From a bacterium (lineage in GTDB: Bacteria; 4484-113; JALSIF01), in the NCBI GenBank assembly GCA_026981635.1, contig JALSIF010000026.1, positions 1 through 6,135 of the forward strand: 6,135 nucleotides of DNA, in the 5' to 3' direction. The translations under genes were made by a program, and so were the position numbers. Positions 1 to 4,082 of the stretch are shown in pieces. Numbering within the stretch: the stretch's first letter is position 1; the number at the start of each line of letters is the position of its first letter. The notes under the pieces were generated by a model that saw nothing but the letters and a program-made list of their open reading frames with translations, had not been told where the DNA came from and did not search any database.

Positions 1-1
1 C

Positions 2-736
2 TACTACAACAACCCGCAGACGGCCGGCTTTGACGCCCGCTACTACTTCACCTTCAACGCCCTGCAAGGGGAGCTGATGCGCCAGGGACGCAACAAGGTG
101 GGCATGATCTACAGCCCCGCCCTGGGAAGCATCCAGGGTGATCAGGTGGCGATGAGCTTCATGCCCAACCCGCCCTTCCAGTCCATCACCGACCTGTGGA
201 AGGTGCTTGACCCGGCGGGCAACCCGCTGCTTATCCCCACCACCACCGAGGACATGGATGTGAGGCTGGGGCTGACCACCCCGCCCAGCCAGTTCCTGCG
301 CGACCTCAACGAGGACGAGGACAACTTCCGCGTGCAGGGCGGCCAGCTTCGCATGGTTGACCTGGACGGAGATGGCATCGGCGACTACACCACCGATGTC
401 AGGGTGCTCTCCGGTCCCTCGGTCTTCCGCTACGTGGAGATCTACGACCGCAAGGCGGGTGAGTATCGGGTGATCGCCAACTGGCTGGACGACATCGCCC
501 CCTACATCACCACCCGAAGCTATGTCTTCCGCATCACCGGCACCGGCTCCATCCCCAACCGGGCCACCACCACCGACCTTTCCAACGGCCCAGGTTCCCT
601 TAGCCGCAACCGCACCCTCAAGGCCATCGTGGACGTGGGGCCGTGGCACGCCCGCCGCGACGACCCACTGCTTCGGCCACTCAGCTTCAAGTTCCTCTAC
701 CTGGCCGACTCGGCTGATCCCAACACCGACTTCTAG
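2..736 (+). CDS. GspK-like minor pseudopilin / pilus-associated protein (5' partial)
   Basis: The reading frame is open from base 2, so the gene begins outside the window; the last 244 residues and a TAG stop are visible. An ATG at 77 lies inside this frame, but the coding character is the same on both sides of it, so it is probably internal. Two stretches suggest a GspK/PulK-type minor pseudopilin: PFQSITDLWKVLD resembles the family's 'F-x-S-x-x-E-L' segment, and APYITTRSYVFRITGTG followed by RTLKAIVDVG resembles the C-terminal 'TTRSxxFxIxxxG...xxxxAVVxR' strand pair. Between them, VDLDGDGIGD (around 356-385) looks like an EF-hand-type calcium loop, and pseudopilins of this class can bind Ca2+. 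The N-terminal prepilin helix that would prove the call is missing. GspK in other systems caps the pseudopilus tip. The tail after the AIVDVG strand (WHARRDD... to PNTDF) is not something I recognise. A PilY1-like Ca-binding pilus protein is an alternative. The family is a moderate-confidence inference; that the frame is coding is near certain. Confidence 0.6.
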   Translation, partial: YYNNPQTAGFDARYYFTFNALQGELMRQGRNKVGMIYSPALGSIQGDQVAMSFMPNPPFQSITDLWKVLDPAGNPLLIPTTTEDMDVRLGLTTPPSQFLRDLNEDEDNFRVQGGQLRMVDLDGDGIGDYTTDVRVLSGPSVFRYVEIYDRKAGEYRVIANWLDDIAPYITTRSYVFRITGTGSIPNRATTTDLSNGPGSLSRNRTLKAIVDVGPWHARRDDPLLRPLSFKFLYLADSADPNTDF

Positions 737-791
737 CTGGCCGCTGGTGTGGGGAGATGTATGGTGGGGTTCCCGCGGGAGAGGGAAAGGC

Positions 792-818
792 AAGGAGGAG
801 AAAAATTTTCCCCACCTT
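792..818. repeat. Imperfect inverted repeat in the gap before pilQ
   Basis: The arms AAGGAGGAGAAAA (792-804) and TTTTCCCCACCTT (806-818) are inverted copies with two mismatches, separated by a single A. It lies 60 to 86 bases upstream of the -35 box of the pilQ promoter. No T-run follows the right arm, so it is not a canonical intrinsic terminator for the upstream gene. An operator or a weak transcript-end hairpin are both possible; neither is demonstrated. Confidence 0.4.
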
Positions 819-877
819 GGGAACAAAATCTCATGCCCGGGGTCTCATAAGCTCGGGCTTGATGGGAGGCCCGCTGC

Positions 878-906
878 TTGACACCTTTAGGGGGCGGGTC
901 TAGAAT
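878..906 (+). promoter_or_regulatory. Sigma70-type promoter of the pilQ operon
   Basis: A perfect -35 hexamer TTGACA (878-883) is followed by a 17-bp spacer and a -10 hexamer TAGAAT (901-906; five of six bases match TATAAT). Transcription would start near 912-914, giving a leader of roughly 115-120 nt before the preferred pilQ start. The motif lies in the only sizeable non-coding gap of the window, directly upstream of the secretin gene, and it is the best promoter match I see. The genes downstream are tightly spaced and would be read from it as an operon. Confidence 0.75.
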
Positions 907-930
907 TCATCGGCCCAAAACCGCGGAGGA

Positions 931-954
931 AGGAAGAGTATTTCCTAGAATAGG
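931..954 (+). repeat. Two overlapping small hairpins in the pilQ leader
   Basis: AGGAA (931-935) pairs with TTCCT (942-946) around a 6-nt loop, and CCTA (944-947) pairs with TAGG (951-954) around GAA. The two stems share bases 944-946 and so cannot both form. They lie just downstream of the predicted transcription start. The stems are only 4-5 bp, so this may be chance. No recognised riboswitch fold is evident in the leader. Confidence 0.2.
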
Positions 955-1014
955 GAGCTATCTGCCATAATCGGTCCGTCGGGGGATGGGGTTTCCAGGC
1001 AAGGACAAGAACTC

Positions 1015-1023
1015 AGGAGGAAG
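1015..1023 (+). promoter_or_regulatory. Ribosome binding site that decides the pilQ start
   Basis: AGGAGGAAG is a full Shine-Dalgarno match. AGGAGG ends 10 nt before the in-frame GTG at 1031 and 19 nt before an in-frame ATG at 1040. The in-frame ATG at 986 has no comparable site upstream. This favours the GTG at 1031, which also gives a signal peptide of normal length. Confidence 0.7.
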
Positions 1024-1030
1024 ACACTCA

Positions 1031-1138
1031 GTGGCTCAAATGAGGACTAAGGCGACGAAACTTCCTTCTCAGGTTGGTCTGGCGCTGTTTCTGGCGTTGG
1101 GGGCGGCACTTGTGGTGTCGCTTACCCAGGCGAGCGCG
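1031..1138 (+). other. Sec signal peptide of PilQ
   Basis: A basic n-region (Arg5, Lys7, Lys10) precedes a hydrophobic core VGLALFLALGAALVVSL at residues 15-31 and a TQASA c-region. Signal peptidase I would cleave after Ala36 (A-S-A, then A-E-K). No Cys follows the core, which argues against lipoprotein processing. Confidence 0.85.
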
Positions 1139-3985
1139 GCCGAGAAGGCGAGGCTGGTGAATCTGAGCGATCGCGACGTCCTCGTGCTTCCGGCTGAGTA
1201 CGACGTGGTCTCTCCCCCTGCGGTCAGCGACGGAGTGATCACCCTTGAGCTGGCCGGACCCTCGCTTGCCGAGCAGAAGCTGAGTGGTGGTCTGCTCAGT
1301 TCAGTGAAGCTTGAGCCCACCGGAGAGGGGGTCAAGGTGGTGGTGGAGCTGGACGGCATCGCCACCCTGCCGGCCTCCCACCTCAGGATAAGCATCCCCC
1401 AGCCGGGCTACACCATCTTCCAGATCCTCCACCCGGCGAGCAAGGGAGATCCCCTTGATGTAATCCTGCTCGGTCTGCCTGAGCCCGAACCGGTTTCGCC
1501 GGCGGAGGAGGCAGAGCCAGAGCCTGCGCCGGCGGTCCCGCCGGTCACCCAGCCGGAAAGCGAGCCGGAGGCTGAGGCTGAAAAGAAGCCATCCCCGCCC
1601 CCCGCCTCACAGCCCCAAGTTGAGGCGAAGCCGGGGGTAGGGCAGGAGCAGGCCGCTGGCGGTACCCCCGAGACCGCTCCGGTCAAGCCGGCACTGGCCA
1701 TTCCCAAGCGGATTGACGAGATCGCCTATGACCCGGCCAGTCACCGGTTGGCCATTGTGGGAGAGGACAACCTGAAGGCCCAGGTGGAGCGGGTGGAGGG
1801 TGGTATCCGCATCACCCTGGCCCTCCCCGGCAACGCCAACCTGCCCTCGGTGGTCTACCCTGGCGATGCCAACCTGGGAGGCATCTACTTCAACCCCCGC
1901 AGCGAGGGTGGGGCGGTGGTCTTCATTGATCTTTCCCGCAACCCCGCCATCACCTTCCGCCAGAGCCAGCTTGATGGGGGCAAGATAGTGCTGATTGACC
2001 TCACCATCCCGCCCGCTCCGGCGGCTCCCCTGGCGGGGAGCGAGCAAGGCGGGGAGCCGGTGGCCGGTTCCCAGCCCAACGGCGGTGATCTCTTCCCCCT
2101 GAACGGTGGCGAGGAAGAGGAGCCTTCCCTGGAGGAGCTGCTCCAGTCGGGACGCTACCAGTTTGAAGATAACGAGTTTGCTACCCAACCGGTGGCGGCC
2201 GCCCCCACTGACCGGGTAGCCCAGGGAGAACAGGGGAAGAGCAGCCAGCCGGTTGACCCCTATCTCATGGGCAACTACGAATTCCCGCCCACCGAGGAGG
2301 AGGGCCAGCTTTCCGACGTGCTGGTCAACTTCTCCACCGGCCTGCAGGGGTTCAATGTGTTTAGTGTGCTAAATCTCCTCAGCGACATCTCGGGCCTCTC
2401 CATCATCATTGACCCCTACATCACCGATGCCCCCACCGGCCCGCGGGAGAACATCCGCGAGCCGCTGGACACCTTTGACATCGGCGGAGGCGCCGGCGCC
2501 CAGGGTGGAACCGAGGGGGGCTTCCGCGATGCGGGTGACTTCAACACCGCTGCCTTCCTCTCCTCCGGACTGGGAGTGAGGGGCTCATTCAAGGATGTGC
2601 CCTTTGATGTGGCGCTGGACATAATACTTAAGTCCAACAACTTCAGAAAGATCGTCTATCGCGATCCCAATGACCCCTTCGCCAAGCCCATCATCTATGT
2701 GACCAGCCAGGAGCGCTACGAGCAGGAGATCGCCGAGGCCAACCGGCTGGACTTCATTCAGATTCAATATGCCGATCCGATTCAGATCTACCTGCTCCTC
2801 GGCAACCTGAACCTGCTTCCCTCCATCAACTTCGGCTGGTACGGCTACCGAGGGTTTGACCTGCTTGGTGGTGGTGGATTCGGTGGCGGCTTCGGAGGAG
2901 GCTTTGGCGGCCGGGGCGGTTTTGGGGGAGGTGGTTTCGGCCGAGGTGGAATCGGCGGAGGTGGTGGATTTGGACTGGGTGGTGGAGGTGGCCGGATAGG
3001 CTTCGGGGCTACTCCCACCGATGTTCCCAACTACTTCAACCAGCCCACCCAGTTCCCCGGCGGGCCCGGGCCCGGGTTCGGCGGTGGCTTCGGTGGTGGC
3101 GGGTTCGGTGGGGGTGGCTTTGGCGGAGGATTCGGCGGCCAGCTGGGCGGCGGCTTTGGCAACCAGCCCGGATTTATCAACTTCCCCACCGCCAAGACCG
3201 GCTTGGTGGTGGTGCGCGGGGCGCCCGAGACCCTGGCCCGGGTGCGGGAGGTCATCCGCATGGTGGACCGCCCGCCCAAGATCGTCAAGATGAAGGTGAC
3301 CATCTACCAGGTCTCGGAGAACCCGCAGCTGGTCTACGGTCTGGTTCAGGCTCTGGCCCAGCGGGAGCGCTTCAACATCAACTATTCCCAGGGAACCCTC
3401 TCCCTGGTCATCCGGCCCAAGCAGGCCCAGCGGCTGGTGGAGGACTACACGGCGGCCTTTGACTTCCTGCAGACCCAGAACCTGGCTCGGGTGATCACCC
3501 AGACCGAGCTGATGACCCTGGAGGGGCAGACCGCCATCCTCTCCACCCAGCGAAACGTGCCCATCTTTGTGCCCACCGTAACCTTTGACCAGTTCGGCAA
3601 CCCCATCCGTACCACCCAGCCCCAGAACATCACCACCGGAACTCAGATCTCCTTCCTGCCCCAGGTGGACGACCACGGAAGGGTCACCCTGTTCGTCAAC
3701 CCGCAGATCAGCCAGGTGGACGGTCCACCCATCGTGGCTCCCGACGGGACCGCCACCGCGGTGCCCACCAGCCAGACCCAGCTTTTGGCGGTGTTTAGGC
3801 TGAAGGATGGGGAGACTGCCCTGATCGGCGGTCTTACCACCAACCAGAACAACCGCCAGCGCCAGACGGTCCCCATCCTCGGCGACCTGCCCCTGATCGG
3901 CCCGCTCTTTGACCGCATAAACATCACCACCACCCGCACCTTCCTCTTCATCACCGTGACGGTGAATGTGATGGATGACCGCTGA
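1031..3985 (+). CDS. pilQ: Type IV pilus secretin PilQ (AMIN-type, with Gly-rich insert)
   Basis: Outer-membrane secretin: a multimeric channel through which the pilus (or secreted substrate) passes. Read from GTG at 1031 it has 984 residues, well above the roughly 700 usual for proteobacterial PilQ. Order of parts (residues approximate): signal peptide 1-36; AMIN-like beta domain 38-148; Pro/Glu/Ala-rich linker 149-223; second AMIN-like domain 228-327; acidic linker 328-426; N0/STN domain from about 427 (VLVNFSTGLQGFNVF, then GLSIIIDP) to about 565; first half of N1 (FIQIQYADPIQIYLLLGNLN) 575-595; two Gly-rich tracts 613-714; second half of N1 (TGLVVVRGAPETLARVREVI) 723-742; secretin barrel 751-980, with the family signature VPILGDLPLIGPLF at 947-960. 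AMIN domains in PilQ are associated with peptidoglycan binding. There is no lipobox Cys, so it is not a lipoprotein. The long linkers and Gly tracts explain most of the extra length. The secretin call is very secure; PilQ rather than GspD rests on the AMIN domains and the pilM-pilN neighbour. An ATG at 986 would add 15 residues before the signal peptide. Confidence 0.93.
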   Translation: MAQMRTKATKLPSQVGLALFLALGAALVVSLTQASAAEKARLVNLSDRDVLVLPAEYDVVSPPAVSDGVITLELAGPSLAEQKLSGGLLSSVKLEPTGEGVKVVVELDGIATLPASHLRISIPQPGYTIFQILHPASKGDPLDVILLGLPEPEPVSPAEEAEPEPAPAVPPVTQPESEPEAEAEKKPSPPPASQPQVEAKPGVGQEQAAGGTPETAPVKPALAIPKRIDEIAYDPASHRLAIVGEDNLKAQVERVEGGIRITLALPGNANLPSVVYPGDANLGGIYFNPRSEGGAVVFIDLSRNPAITFRQSQLDGGKIVLIDLTIPPAPAAPLAGSEQGGEPVAGSQPNGGDLFPLNGGEEEEPSLEELLQSGRYQFEDNEFATQPVAAAPTDRVAQGEQGKSSQPVDPYLMGNYEFPPTEEEGQLSDVLVNFSTGLQGFNVFSVLNLLSDISGLSIIIDPYITDAPTGPRENIREPLDTFDIGGGAGAQGGTEGGFRDAGDFNTAAFLSSGLGVRGSFKDVPFDVALDIILKSNNFRKIVYRDPNDPFAKPIIYVTSQERYEQEIAEANRLDFIQIQYADPIQIYLLLGNLNLLPSINFGWYGYRGFDLLGGGGFGGGFGGGFGGRGGFGGGGFGRGGIGGGGGFGLGGGGGRIGFGATPTDVPNYFNQPTQFPGGPGPGFGGGFGGGGFGGGGFGGGFGGQLGGGFGNQPGFINFPTAKTGLVVVRGAPETLARVREVIRMVDRPPKIVKMKVTIYQVSENPQLVYGLVQALAQRERFNINYSQGTLSLVIRPKQAQRLVEDYTAAFDFLQTQNLARVITQTELMTLEGQTAILSTQRNVPIFVPTVTFDQFGNPIRTTQPQNITTGTQISFLPQVDDHGRVTLFVNPQISQVDGPPIVAPDGTATAVPTSQTQLLAVFRLKDGETALIGGLTTNQNNRQRQTVPILGDLPLIGPLFDRINITTTRTFLFITVTVNVMDDR
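2867..3007 (+). repeat. Glycine-rich tract 1 within PilQ N1
   Basis: About 47 codons encode GGGF, GGGFGG and FGRGG type repeats, almost entirely Gly with regularly spaced Phe and occasional Arg, Ile or Leu. Glycine codons are mixed (GGT, GGC, GGA, GGG), so the tract is conserved more as protein than as an exact DNA repeat. It sits where a surface loop of the N1 fold is expected, between the first helix (IQIYLLLGNLN) and the closing TGLVVVRG strand. Confidence 0.85.
3059..3172 (+). repeat. Glycine-rich tract 2 within PilQ N1
   Basis: About 38 codons are dominated by Gly and Phe (GFGGG and GGGGF units), opening with a Gly-Pro stretch GGPGPGFGG. It is separated from tract 1 by about 17 ordinary residues (ATPTDVPNYFNQPTQFP). 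The DNA at 3061-3076 is a pure G/C alternating palindrome (CGGGCCCGGGCCCGGG). The frame stays open on both sides and the N1 strand resumes shortly afterwards. Confidence 0.85.
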
Positions 3986-4040
3986 TGCCCGTGGCCAGCA
4001 TCCCCACCGGCGATGGGAACCTGACACCGGGGCGGGGAGT

Positions 4041-4070
4041 CTTACATGGGTGCAGGGACTAGTCTAGATT
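4041..4070 (+). promoter_or_regulatory. Weak promoter-like motif before pilMN
   Basis: The 97-bp gap between pilQ and the next gene contains CTTACA (4041-4046), an 18-bp spacer and TAGATT (4065-4070); each hexamer matches the sigma70 consensus at four of six bases. TCTAGATT here resembles TCTAGAAT of the pilQ promoter. A start near 4077 would leave almost no leader before the ATG at 4083. The gap shows no hairpin followed by a T-run, so read-through from pilQ is expected whether or not this motif works. Confidence 0.25.
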
Positions 4071-4082
4071 TGGCAAAGGGCG

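Noticed and set aside
77-79. ATG as the true start of the first gene
   Set aside because: The frame is open and protein-like back to base 2, and a 219-residue product would lack any signal peptide or prepilin helix. The purine run before it is only 3 nt away, a poor ribosome site.
835-862. Hairpins AAGC-TCGG-GCTT (849-860) and GCCCG/CGGGC (835-858) as a terminator of the first gene
   Set aside because: Stems are only 4-5 bp and no T-run follows; the two also overlap each other.
522-881. A 119-codon plus-strand frame running past the end of the GspK-like gene
   Set aside because: It overlaps the recognised frame, has low-complexity Ser/Pro/Thr composition, and has no convincing ribosome site; the part after 736 is short.
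1607-2188. A 193-codon minus-strand frame
   Set aside because: It is antisense to the AMIN and linker region of PilQ, with no signature or ribosome site.
2867-3172. A CRISPR-like or satellite DNA array
   Set aside because: The repeats are in-frame Gly/Phe codons with varied third positions and no regular spacers, so they are protein low-complexity sequence.
2585-4027. A 480-codon open frame on the minus strand
   Set aside because: It lies wholly opposite the secretin barrel and Gly-rich tracts, its composition mirrors that gene, and no family is recognisable. It is a shadow of GC-rich coding on the other strand.
3986-4082. A terminator or small gene between pilQ and pilMN
   Set aside because: CATC/GATG and CCCA/TGGG pairings are short and lack a T-run, and no frame with a ribosome site fits in the 97 bases.
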